A DNA stretch of 64,000 nucleotides, from positions 1 to 64,000 of the forward strand of contig NZ_AYOY01000079.1 of the NCBI RefSeq assembly GCF_000508185.1, written 5' to 3'. This stretch comes from Sphingobium sp. C100. GTDB taxonomy: Bacteria; Pseudomonadota; Alphaproteobacteria; Sphingomonadales; Sphingomonadaceae. Both the position numbers and the translations under genes were made by a program. Positions 53,042 through 60,736 of the stretch are shown here, one piece after another (position 1 is the stretch's first letter; each line of letters starts with the position of its first letter). The notes below the pieces were generated by a model. It made no database searches and was not told the DNA's origin. It worked only from the letters and a program-made list of their open reading frames with translations.

Positions 53042-54139
53042 CTACATTTTGAGAATGGCCTTGATCGCCTTGCCGGTCTTTTCGGTATCCTCGACGGCCT
53101 GGTTGATCTGGTCGAGATCATAGAAGGTGCAGAGCTTCTCGAACGGGAACAGCCCGGCCTTCTGCATCGCAATCAGTTGCGGGATGAAGACCTGCGGGGT
53201 GCTCGATCCTTCGACTACGCCACGCAACTTGCGGCCAAACAGCATGTTGTTCATGTCTAGCGAAAATTCGGTGCCCAGCTGCGCCCCGCCGACCACTGCG
53301 GTTTCACCCATGTTGTGCGTGCTGTCCACCGCCGAGCGCAGCACCGCTGGAATGGCGGTAGTATCCATGGCATAGTCGGCGCCGCCACCGGTCATCGCGA
53401 CGATCGCTTCCTGAGCGTTGACCGTGTTGGCGTCGATCACATCGGTGGCGCCCAGTTCACGCGCCAGTTCCAAGCGGCCTGCGTTGCGGTCAACCGCGAT
53501 GATCTTGAGGCAGCCCGAGGCCTTGGCGGCCATCACTGCGCTGAGGCCCACCGACCCGGCCCCGAAGATCGCGATCGAGGAGCCAGGTTCGGGACAAAGC
53601 GCATTGAGGATGCTGCCCGCCCCGGTCTGGATGCCGCAGCCCAGTGGGCCCAAAAGTTCGATCTGTGCGTCGTCGGCAACCTTGACGCAGTTGTTTTCCG
53701 ACGCGATCGAATAGGTCGCGAACGAGGATTGCCCGAAGAAGCAGGCGTTGACCTCTTGGCCGTGGCGGGTAATCGGCGTCGAACCATCCAGGCGGCGGCC
53801 CATGAAATTGAGCGGGAACAGGCTCGGACAGTAGGCCTGATGCCCCTTGAGGCACGATGGACAGGTGCCGCAATAGCTGAAGGAGAGCACGACCTTGTCG
53901 CCTGGCTTGACAGTGGTCACGCCGCGTCCGACCTTTTCGACAACGCCCGAACCTTCATGGCCCAGCACCGCCGGCAGCGGCGTCGGGTAATATTGATCGC
54001 GAACCGTCAGGTCGGTATGACACATGCCAGCTGCAGCAACCTTGACCAGCACTTCGCCGTCGCGCGGATCCTCGATTGAGACGTTATCCAGAACGAATTC
54101 ACCACCCTGACGCTCAATAATTGCCGCGTATGCGTCCAT
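53042..54139 (-). CDS. Zinc-dependent aryl-alcohol dehydrogenase (XylB-like)
   Basis: A 365-residue medium-chain alcohol dehydrogenase. Catalytic-zinc site [13 protein letters not shown] and [13 protein letters not shown]; structural-zinc cysteines in [16 protein letters not shown]; coenzyme loop [28 protein letters not shown] is typical of benzyl-alcohol dehydrogenases. It would oxidise a benzylic or allylic alcohol to the aldehyde for one of the aldehyde dehydrogenases. It lies between PPDK and the naphthalene-type dioxygenase genes. Confidence 0.9.
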   Translation of the reverse strand: MDAYAAIIERQGGEFVLDNVSIEDPRDGEVLVKVAAAGMCHTDLTVRDQYYPTPLPAVLGHEGSGVVEKVGRGVTTVKPGDKVVLSFSYCGTCPSCLKGHQAYCPSLFPLNFMGRRLDGSTPITRHGQEVNACFFGQSSFATYSIASENNCVKVADDAQIELLGPLGCGIQTGAGSILNALCPEPGSSIAIFGAGSVGLSAVMAAKASGCLKIIAVDRNAGRLELARELGATDVIDANTVNAQEAIVAMTGGGADYAMDTTAIPAVLRSAVDSTHNMGETAVVGGAQLGTEFSLDMNNMLFGRKLRGVVEGSSTPQVFIPQLIAMQKAGLFPFEKLCTFYDLDQINQAVEDTEKTGKAIKAILKM

Positions 54140-54181
54140 TATTTCTCTCCCGTTTCCTGATTTCTATTTGATCGAATTTGC

Positions 54182-54706
54182 TTATGCGAAGAAATAGAGA
54201 TTCTTGTCCTGCACGACGCGCGCGTCGATATTCAGCTTCCTGCTGAATACCTTGAAGCCGCTGTCTGTTTTCCGCAGCTTGTCTTCGCGTCCCAGCGTGT
54301 GCACGTAAACTTCGCTCTGTCGGCGATTGCGGTGCACCAGAACATTGGAGAACACCTCGAATTCAAACGGTGCAATTTCGAATGCTTCGACATTGGTAAC
54401 GAAATAGCGGATTCGTGATGGCGGATCTTCCATCCATACCTGGCCCGTCAGCAACCGGTCGACCCGCTGCTGCAGCTCGGCATAGTCATCGTTGTAGATT
54501 GCGGCATCCCCCGGGGTTGGATCCGGGCGGCGGTCACGTGCAAACCGCTGTTCGTAAACTGGCATCCAGTAATGGATATCTTCGGCGATTACAGTATCGA
54601 ACCATTGGCGATATTGCTGGTTTTGCAACATCCGCACCTCGGCGGAATAGTGACTGACGATGGCATGATGCAGTTCCATGCCTACGGGCTTGCGTGTTTC
54701 GGTCAT
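54182..54706 (-). CDS. Ring-hydroxylating dioxygenase beta subunit (NahAd/BphA2 type)
   Basis: A 174-residue small subunit. WFDTVIAEDIHYWMPVYEQR, DDYAELQQRVDRLLTGQVWMEDPPSR and NVLVHRNRRQSEVYVHTLGREDKLR are typical of naphthalene/biphenyl dioxygenase beta subunits, in contrast to the other three in the window. The ATG at 54706 starts 26 bases after the alpha stop; the much longer open frame upstream overlaps the alpha gene and is a shadow. Confidence 0.88.
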   Translation of the reverse strand: MTETRKPVGMELHHAIVSHYSAEVRMLQNQQYRQWFDTVIAEDIHYWMPVYEQRFARDRRPDPTPGDAAIYNDDYAELQQRVDRLLTGQVWMEDPPSRIRYFVTNVEAFEIAPFEFEVFSNVLVHRNRRQSEVYVHTLGREDKLRKTDSGFKVFSRKLNIDARVVQDKNLYFFA

Positions 54707-54731
54707 CTTGCGGTCCAGATTGCTGTCGGGA

Positions 54732-56111
54732 TCAGTCTTGCGGCTCGGCTTGCTTCGCCGACAGACGTTCAGGCCAGAAATTACGGTTGGTCCACATTGC
54801 ATCCCAGGTATCGTCATTGGCCCGGATGGCGGCCCAATCTGGCGCATCGAGAATTTCTTGCCAGAAACGATAAAAGCCTCGATACGAGGTTTCGCCGATG
54901 AAGCTGACCCCGACAATTCCTGGATAGACGGGGTGCGGCCCTTCGCGGTCCTTGCCCATGCTCGAATTCATCCGCCCCTTTCGGGTGATGATACCGTTGT
55001 TGTTGTAGGTGGCCGACGACATGTTTTCGCCATCGTCGCTTTCGAGCGTTCCCGCCGTACCAAATGAACGGATCGCTTCGCGCTGGATCGACCGCTTAGT
55101 TTCGGTGTCGGCATTCTTCGGCACCATGGTATAGGTCCAGACCTCGATTTCATGCGGCCCGCGCGGATGCCAGATCTTGAAGGTGTTGGTTCCGTAGAGG
55201 AACGAACAGTTGGGGAAGATCGACGTATTCCAGTGACCGACATAGAGCCGTTCGCGCTCCGGCCCGAATTTTTCGCGAATTCCGCCCCGCGTCTGCTCGA
55301 GATATTTGACGTACCCGTCGCGCTTGACGTGGATCGCAGTCGCCGCATTATCGATCAGGCCAAACCCGTGGCCATGCCGCATGGTGAATTGCAGACCAAG
55401 GTCGTCAAACGGCATGTCGGCGCGATTGCCCGACAGGCCAGCCAGCTCGCCCCCGATCATCTGGAGAGCGGCGGCATGCGTCCAGCCCACGTGATACCCA
55501 TCGCCGACGAAGTTCTCGGTCGGGACTTTCCAATTGCAGGCGAGGGTGCTTTTCAACGGCGGCCCGACCAGTTCCAGACCACCGTCCGGACCGTCCCAGA
55601 TCGTATCGAGGTACCAGCAGAAGTCCCCCAGATAGTCCTCAAGCGATGGCGCTTCGGGATCATGGCAGCCGAAGATGAAGCCCTTGTAAGTTTCGACCCG
55701 GATCGGCGCGAGCCCTAGCTTGGATTTGTCGAGATCGCTGTGATAGCACCGCTCTTCCATCGGAACATCGACGAGCGAACCATCCTGACCGAAAACCCAA
55801 CCATGATAATTGCACACGAACGCCTTGGCGCTGCCGCTGTCAGCATGACAGATCTGGTTGCCGCGGTGCGTGCAGGAATTGATGAACGCCTTCAGCGAAC
55901 CGTCCGGCTGCCGCGACAAGATGACACGGTCTTCTGCCATGTACGTCGTAATGAAGTCGCCCGGTTTGGGAACTAGCGAATCATGCCCGAGCATGAGCCA
56001 GCATCGCGAGAATATTCGCTCCAGCTCCAGCTGATAGACATCTTGATCCCAGAACACCCGGCGAGACTGGCTCGCACCGGCGTTATCGACGAGTGCCGAC
56101 GATCCATTCAT
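54732..56111 (-). CDS. Ring-hydroxylating dioxygenase alpha subunit (naphthalene/biphenyl type)
   Basis: A 459-residue catalytic subunit. Rieske ligands Cys80, His82, Cys100 and His103 (SCTHRGN, CNYHGWVFG); mononuclear iron ligands His207 and His212 with Asp204 in ENFVGDGYHVGWTHAA, a near match to naphthalene dioxygenase. It would form cis-dihydrodiols from an unactivated aromatic ring, the probable first attack on a hydrocarbon-like substrate. The cis-diol dehydrogenase expected next is not in this operon. ATG 56111 has GGGAG eight bases upstream. Promoter region shared with the EamA gene. Confidence 0.9.
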   Translation of the reverse strand: MNGSSALVDNAGASQSRRVFWDQDVYQLELERIFSRCWLMLGHDSLVPKPGDFITTYMAEDRVILSRQPDGSLKAFINSCTHRGNQICHADSGSAKAFVCNYHGWVFGQDGSLVDVPMEERCYHSDLDKSKLGLAPIRVETYKGFIFGCHDPEAPSLEDYLGDFCWYLDTIWDGPDGGLELVGPPLKSTLACNWKVPTENFVGDGYHVGWTHAAALQMIGGELAGLSGNRADMPFDDLGLQFTMRHGHGFGLIDNAATAIHVKRDGYVKYLEQTRGGIREKFGPERERLYVGHWNTSIFPNCSFLYGTNTFKIWHPRGPHEIEVWTYTMVPKNADTETKRSIQREAIRSFGTAGTLESDDGENMSSATYNNNGIITRKGRMNSSMGKDREGPHPVYPGIVGVSFIGETSYRGFYRFWQEILDAPDWAAIRANDDTWDAMWTNRNFWPERLSAKQAEPQD

Positions 56112-56143
56112 CGCATCGCTCCCATGCTTTTTGTTACGAGTGC

Positions 56144-56192
56144 CGCATAGTCGATTCGTGCTATACATGCAACGCGATGCACCATATGCAAA
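56144..56192 (-). promoter_or_regulatory. Promoter of the naphthalene-type dioxygenase operon with repeated TTGCAT elements
   Basis: On the minus strand TTGCAT (56167-56172) is followed after 17 bases by TATGCG (56144-56149). Further copies TGCAT (56176-56180) and TTGCAT (56186-56191) lie upstream in direct orientation at about 9-10-base spacing. Arrangement is seen; promoter and regulator binding are inferred. Confidence 0.45.
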
Positions 56193-56248
56193 ACCTACCG
56201 TTGGCGCAAGGACGATTCTCAAGGGGCGTTTGTGGGGAGAATGTTAGG

Positions 56249-57178
56249 TTGCAAGATGCCGATAGCAACACGTCCAGCATCCTTGGTCTTGGGTCCAGGC
56301 TCTGGCAATCACCAGCCCTATTGCTGTGTCTGGCCTCGTTCTTTTGGGCCCTGAATCCGATCGTCGGGCGGGCGGCCAAGGACTTGCTCTCACCTGTGAC
56401 TCTGGCGTTCTGGCGGTGGGTGGTGGCGCTGGTCTTCGTGCTCCCTTTCGCTTGGCGGCACCTCCGCGACGACCTGCCCGCCATTGTTGGCGGCTGGCGG
56501 TTCCTTGGGCTCCTCGGGGCTGTAGGGGTGGGGCTGTTTTCTTTTCTCGTCTATCAAAGCCTGCAGTTCACCACCGCGACCAACAATCTTCTGTTGCAAT
56601 CGACCATGCCGGTGATGACCCTGCTCATGCCAGTTGTGCTGTTTCGGGAGAGGGTGCGCCCGATCCTCCTCGTTTGCGCACTCCTTTCGATCACCGGAAT
56701 CGCGTGGATCATGACCAAGGGGCATCCCGACTATCTGCGCTGGGATGCGCTGAACCGAGGCGATCTGCTCGCCATCATTGCGGTTTTTCTCTATTCCGCC
56801 TATGCCACCTTCCTGCGCCGCGCACCGGCGATGCACCACCTCAGTTTGCTGGCTGTCCTGTTCGGGGTCGGGATCGCGGCTTTGAGTGTGCCCTATGCCT
56901 GGCACCTCTGGTGGGCTGGCCTGACCGTGGCTTCACCTGCTGCGCTCGCATCGCTGCTCTATATCGGGATATTTCCTTCGCTGCTGTCCTACGCGCTGTT
57001 CAATCGCGCGGTCGCCTTGGTCGGCTCGGGCCGCGCGGGGGTCTACATGAACCTGCCATCGGTGCTCGGGGTCCTGATGGCCGTACCTCTGCTTGGAGAA
57101 CGGTTCGCAAAATACCACCTAATCGGTTCGCTGTTGGTGGTTGCATCAATCCTCTTATCGCGTCGGGTCAAGACATAA
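56249..57178 (+). CDS. EamA/DMT-family transporter
   Basis: A roughly 309-residue membrane protein with ten hydrophobic segments in two EamA repeats: FFWALNPIVGRAAKDLLSPVTLAFWRW in the first and SAYATFLRRAPAMHHLSLLAVLFGVG in the second. Members export metabolites. The start is uncertain: TTG at 56249 follows GGGGAG and gives a usual length; an ATG at 56177 would add 24 residues. The 3' end overlaps an IS5 transposase remnant on the other strand by 24 bases, so its last residues may have been altered by the insertion. Confidence 0.8.
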   Translation: MQDADSNTSSILGLGSRLWQSPALLLCLASFFWALNPIVGRAAKDLLSPVTLAFWRWVVALVFVLPFAWRHLRDDLPAIVGGWRFLGLLGAVGVGLFSFLVYQSLQFTTATNNLLLQSTMPVMTLLMPVVLFRERVRPILLVCALLSITGIAWIMTKGHPDYLRWDALNRGDLLAIIAVFLYSAYATFLRRAPAMHHLSLLAVLFGVGIAALSVPYAWHLWWAGLTVASPAALASLLYIGIFPSLLSYALFNRAVALVGSGRAGVYMNLPSVLGVLMAVPLLGERFAKYHLIGSLLVVASILLSRRVKT

Positions 57179-57548
57179 GGTCAATGAGGCCCTGGCTGCT
57201 GCGGCGTATAGCAGAGCAGTCGCGGAATTTATGGTTCGCTCAAAGTCCTTGGCGAGGCGTCGGTTTCGATTGCTCCATGCGAAGTTCCGCTCGACGACCC
57301 ATCGCCTTGGATGGACGACGAAGCCGGTCTGATCGGCGAATTTCCGGACGATTTCGACGGTCATGGCGGTAGCGTTGCGGACGCGATCGCTGTTGTAGGC
57401 GCTGTCGGCGAAGATATGTTCAACGCAAGGGTGGCGCTGGCGCGATTGCTTGAGCAGCGGCACAGCGCCATCGCGATCCTGCACCTCAGCGCTATGGACC
57501 AGCAAGGCGAGTGTCCGGCCAGGGCTTGCGGCCAGACAGCGCGCCCAT
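57155..57548 (-). pseudogene. IS5-family transposase remnant (C-terminal part)
   Basis: The frame encodes only the C-terminal third of a DDE transposase: LLVHSAEVQDRDGA, HIFADSAYNSD (second Asp) and RRWVVERNFAWSNRNRRLAKDFE (Glu), then stop. It relates to the complete transposase at 58290 but is not a copy of it. Upstream of about 57550 the similarity ends and no start codon exists, so the gene is truncated. Confidence 0.75.
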
Positions 57549-57846
57549 TCGCCTCGTCCAGCGCGTGGCTGGAATTAGGCCGAGATTTGATGAACCGGAC
57601 GATCTCCTTGGGACTAAAACTGAAGGCGTTGGCACGTCGCTTCCAAGCCGCGCCTTCATGGCGGCGTCGGCGGCGTTGAAGTCATTACAGAGAAGTACAC
57701 GCGCGAACCGCGCGATGAGCGGACGCGTCGCGGAGCAGGCGCGTCTATTACCCTGGCGTATCCGGCGAGCTGATCGAGGAGCTTCACCACGCCCGCGGCT
57801 CCCGTCTCAGCGGGATCGCTCGACGCTTCGCCGGTGACGACTACTG
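57549..57846. other. Rearranged non-coding stretch between IS remnants
   Basis: No complete gene is seen. Short open stretches on the minus strand (for example around 57570-57690, with the peptide NDFNAADAAMKARLGSD) look like pieces of former genes, but none can be identified. Frames are broken repeatedly. Confidence 0.4.
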
Positions 57847-57965
57847 CTACCGAGCGGGCTGCCGGTTTGGCGGACACCGAGATAGGTTCAACCAGGCTAC
57901 GCCAGCTTCCCGTTCGAAATCTATGGGGCTGAGATAGCCAAGGGTCGAGTGCCGCCGGGTCCCCG
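57847..57965 (-). pseudogene. IS3-family transposase C-terminal remnant
   Basis: The peptide RRHSTLGYLSPIDFE, then WLNLSRCPPNRQPAR, is the C-terminal end typical of IS3-group OrfB transposases. Upstream of RRHST the frame no longer resembles a transposase, so only about 40 codons remain. Confidence 0.65.
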
Positions 57966-58215
57966 CCTTGCGCCTGCTCAGGCGATTGGCGACGGGGCCA
58001 TGAAGACCGCGCGCGATCGGGGCGAGAGCGCGCGAATGGTAGGAACGATTGGGGAGGCGTCGCGCCAGCTCGTCGCAGATCTGATCAAGACGGGGGATCG
58101 ATGGACAATGAAATCGGCTGCGTGCCTCCGGCGCCGGAGGCACGCGATAAGAACCGCCGCCGCTAATTGCATCGAGAGGACCGCAATTGGCTATGCTGAT
58201 ATCAAAGCATATTTC

Positions 58216-59147
58216 AGAGCCCGATCCGAAAGTTGTTGAGCAATACCAGCATGTTGTGATTCACGCCTCTTTGCGACAAGAAGGAGTGGATGGTGGCATG
58301 GACTGGTATTGCCCGGCGTGAGCATAGTCGGGAAGGTTTGCGATATCCATCGGATATGACGGACACGGAGTGGGTGCTGGCAGCACCTTTCGTTCCACCG
58401 GCGAGGCGAGGTGGCCGACGCCGGACTACCGACATGCGCGAGGTTCTGAACGCGATGCTGTACATCGCGGCAAGCGGGTGGGCGTGGCGGCTTCTGCCGA
58501 AGTGCTTTCCTCCGGTATCGACGGTGCGGCGCTATTTCTATGCCTGGCGCGATGCCGGTCTGTTCGACGCGATCAACACGGTGCTGGTCATGAACCTGCG
58601 GGAAATCGAAGGGCGTGAAGCTTCGCCCAGCGCCGGAGTGATCGACAGCCAATCGGTCAAGACCACCGAAAGTGGCGGAATCTCGGGCTATGACGCGGGC
58701 AAAAAGGTGAAAGGCCGGAAGCGACATATCCTGACGGACACCTGCGGCTTCCTCATCTTCATCCTCGTACATGCCGCCGATATTCAGGACCGAGATGGGG
58801 CCGTCGATGTGCTGGCAGCCATTCGCAAACGGTTTCCCTGGCTGCGACACATCTTTGCCGATGGCGGTTACGCAGGCGATAAGCTACGATCCGCCTTGGT
58901 TGGCATGGGCAAATGGACGATCGAAATCATCAAGCGATCGGACAAGGCGAAAGGCTTTCAGGTGCTGCCCCGCAGATGGGTGGTCGAACGGACTTTTGCC
59001 TGGCTCGGGCGCTGTCGTCGGCTCGCAAAAGACTGGGAGCGATCCATAGCCTCGTCCACCGCTTGGGCCCTCGTCGCCTCAATCCGCATGCTCACGCGCA
59101 GAACCGCAAGGCTTTGTCAGAATTGAGAAACTTCCGAATCCGGCTCT
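58216..59147 (+). mobile_element. Complete IS5-family insertion sequence
   Basis: About 930 bases bounded by imperfect inverted repeats: AGAGCCCGATCCGAAAGTT at 58216 and its near complement, reading AGAGCCGGATTCGGAAGTT inward from 59147. One transposase gene fills the inside. Flanking trinucleotides (TTC/TCA left, TAA/TTA right) do not give a clear identical target duplication, so one side may have been rearranged. Confidence 0.8.
58290..59126 (+). CDS. IS5-family transposase
   Basis: A 278-residue DDE transposase, apparently intact. N-terminal DUF4096-like domain MTDTEWVLAAPFVPP...LNAMLYIAASGWAWRLLP; first Asp in GVIDSQSVKT, second Asp in HIFADGGYAGDKLR, Glu in RRWVVERTFAWLGRCRRLAKDWE. AAGGAG precedes the ATG by three to four bases. 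It is expected to move the element at 58216-59147. Confidence 0.92.
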   Translation: MVAWTGIARREHSREGLRYPSDMTDTEWVLAAPFVPPARRGGRRRTTDMREVLNAMLYIAASGWAWRLLPKCFPPVSTVRRYFYAWRDAGLFDAINTVLVMNLREIEGREASPSAGVIDSQSVKTTESGGISGYDAGKKVKGRKRHILTDTCGFLIFILVHAADIQDRDGAVDVLAAIRKRFPWLRHIFADGGYAGDKLRSALVGMGKWTIEIIKRSDKAKGFQVLPRRWVVERTFAWLGRCRRLAKDWERSIASSTAWALVASIRMLTRRTARLCQN

Positions 59148-59643
59148 TAATCCCGACGCTCACCGTGGTACCGCTGCCTTGGATGTCAAATCCTCACAGT
59201 GCAAGGTTCGCGCGGCAATTAGTCTGTCGCGAGTTCGATTGTCGCTGTCTACCCGCCCCATACCAGCAGGTAAACGCCTTGACCTGACGCACTCAACTGG
59301 CCCGGTCGGACATCAGTGATATGCGCGCGAACAACTAAATTACCTACCCGCTTATTATCGACCGCACGAGCGATCTTTGAGAGAAGCTTGTCATGGTCGA
59401 GGATAGTCAGCGATAACGGGTATGGCGAAAAGAATGCGACCATGTCCGAGCTGGGTGCGCGTCATGTCGCTGAGCTGCTGGCGCTGCGGATCAGGCGGCC
59501 GATCGCCGACAAAGGTCTGCCCCCCGCCGTCACGCGCCGGGCCGATTTACCCAGATTAGACCCAAAAAGGGAACCGTTCCGTTTCCTTATCGTTTGAGCC
59601 GTTGATCTTGGTCAATGTCTAACAAAACCAACGGATGATTTCG
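59148..59643. other. Intergenic region, about 500 bases
   Basis: No gene is confidently recognised. A 64-codon minus-strand frame at 59249-59443 (with DHDKLLSKIARAVDNKRVG) could be part of a small protein but has no ribosome site or recognised family. The last 100 bases presumably hold the promoter of the DUF4142 gene. Confidence 0.4.
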
Positions 59644-60213
59644 ATGAAGATTGCGATATTTGCCGCGCTGCTTACCCTGGCGCCAGTTCCGGTGTTGGCT
59701 CAGGCTGTTTCGCCGGCGACTTCGGGAACGATGACCAGCGCCGACATCGGCGTCTCGCCGATCGCAAGCCAGAGTGGACCCAACTACGTGCTCGCCGCGG
59801 CCGACGCCAATCTTTACCAGATCAAGGCGTCGCAGCTCGCCGCGACGCGCGCGCAGCGTGATGACGTCAAGGCCTATGCGAAGCGCGTTCTGGCAGAGAC
59901 GCAAAGTAGCCACAAAGCGCTGCTGGCGGCGTTGAAGAACGATCAGCGCACGATCAAGGCGCCGTCCTCGACCCTTTCCGCCGACCGCGCTGCCCTCCTC
60001 AAGCTGCTCCAGAAGGCGCCGAAGAGCGCTTTCGACAACCTCTATCTCACCCAGTCGGCGCAGGTTCAGCAGGATACCTGGGCGGTGCATAAGGGTTACG
60101 CACAGGACGGAACCGACCCGGCGCTGCAGCAGGTCGCCGGTACCGCGGTCCCGGTGCTGGAGAACGAGCTCGCCACCGGCAAGTCGCTGACCCCCACCGG
60201 GCTTGCAGGATAG
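59644..60213 (+). CDS. DUF4142 family periplasmic protein
   Basis: A 189-residue exported protein: signal peptide MKIAIFAALLTLAPVPVLAQA, then the helical DUF4142 domain with NYVLAAADANLYQIKASQLA, VKAYAKRVLAETQSSHKALLAAL and FDNLYLTQSAQVQQD. The family is a ferritin-like four-helix bundle of unknown function, often in stress-associated or accessory DNA. ATG 59644 is preferred over ATG 59635, as the latter codon overlaps the GGA box. It stands alone between IS elements. Confidence 0.82.
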   Translation: MKIAIFAALLTLAPVPVLAQAVSPATSGTMTSADIGVSPIASQSGPNYVLAAADANLYQIKASQLAATRAQRDDVKAYAKRVLAETQSSHKALLAALKNDQRTIKAPSSTLSADRAALLKLLQKAPKSAFDNLYLTQSAQVQQDTWAVHKGYAQDGTDPALQQVAGTAVPVLENELATGKSLTPTGLAG

Positions 60214-60344
60214 GTGATACCCGCCGGGCCAGGTCGACGCAGCCCCCCAGACCTGGTCCGGCACCTGTTTACTGCCATTGATGCTGCGGTTGTAGCCGGC
60301 GGCATTGCTCGCCTGATCCGGCCAGCAGAGATGCTCCATCACTG
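60214..60344. other. Short rearranged stretch
   Basis: A minus-strand frame without start (peptide EHLCWPDQASNAAGYNRS) runs through here out of frame with the MarR fragment; it cannot be assigned. No hairpin or repeat is evident. Confidence 0.3.
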
Positions 60345-60497
60345 TCAGCAGCCGTAACGGCCGATACGTTTGCTGCCCCAGTAAGCATTCGCCAGGTTGG
60401 GCCTGAGATCTTCGAAAAGCGCTTGCGCGAGAGCACGTCCCTCTTCGGTGAGCGAGGAGAGCTTCTGCCGACGATTGCGCTCCCCGACACGCCCGCA
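60345..60497 (-). pseudogene. MarR-family regulator fragment
   Basis: The peptide RVGERNRRQKLSSLTEEGRA then LAQALFEDLRPNLANAY matches the recognition-wing and C-terminal helix of MarR-type regulators. The 5' part is missing, with an in-frame stop immediately upstream near the IS21 end, and the 3' end departs from the family after NAY. A remnant of about 45 codons. Confidence 0.6.
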
Positions 60498-60527
60498 AGG
60501 TCACCATCGCTGATGGTGTGGCTGCGC

Positions 60528-60573
60528 GGCGACATTTACGATGGCCGGTTCAGCGGCAACTATGATGGCCGGT
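60528..60573. repeat. IS21 left-end multiple terminal repeats
   Basis: Two related copies: GGCGACATTTACGATGGCCGG (60528 on) and GGCAACTATGATGGCCGG shortly after, ending near 60573. They mirror copies at the right end. Confidence 0.75.
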
Positions 60574-60736
60574 AGGATCGGTTGTCTGGCCTGATCGCAG
60601 GGAGGGGCGGAGCCCCGACCGGAGAGCAGGCCAGACAACCGATGGCGATCTTTTCTCCCCTGGGCGGGAGTGCGGATCGGGCTGCGGCGAGCGGTGGTAT
60701 CGGAACACTCATCGAACATTGAAGCGATGGGTTGCG

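Noticed and set aside
58214-59149. Target-site duplication flanking the IS5 element
   Set aside because: The flanking trinucleotides are TCA and TTA, not identical, so a duplication cannot be claimed.
59249-59443. 64-codon minus-strand frame between IS5 and the DUF4142 gene
   Set aside because: No recognised domain and no ribosome site; could be a fragment but cannot be supported as a gene.
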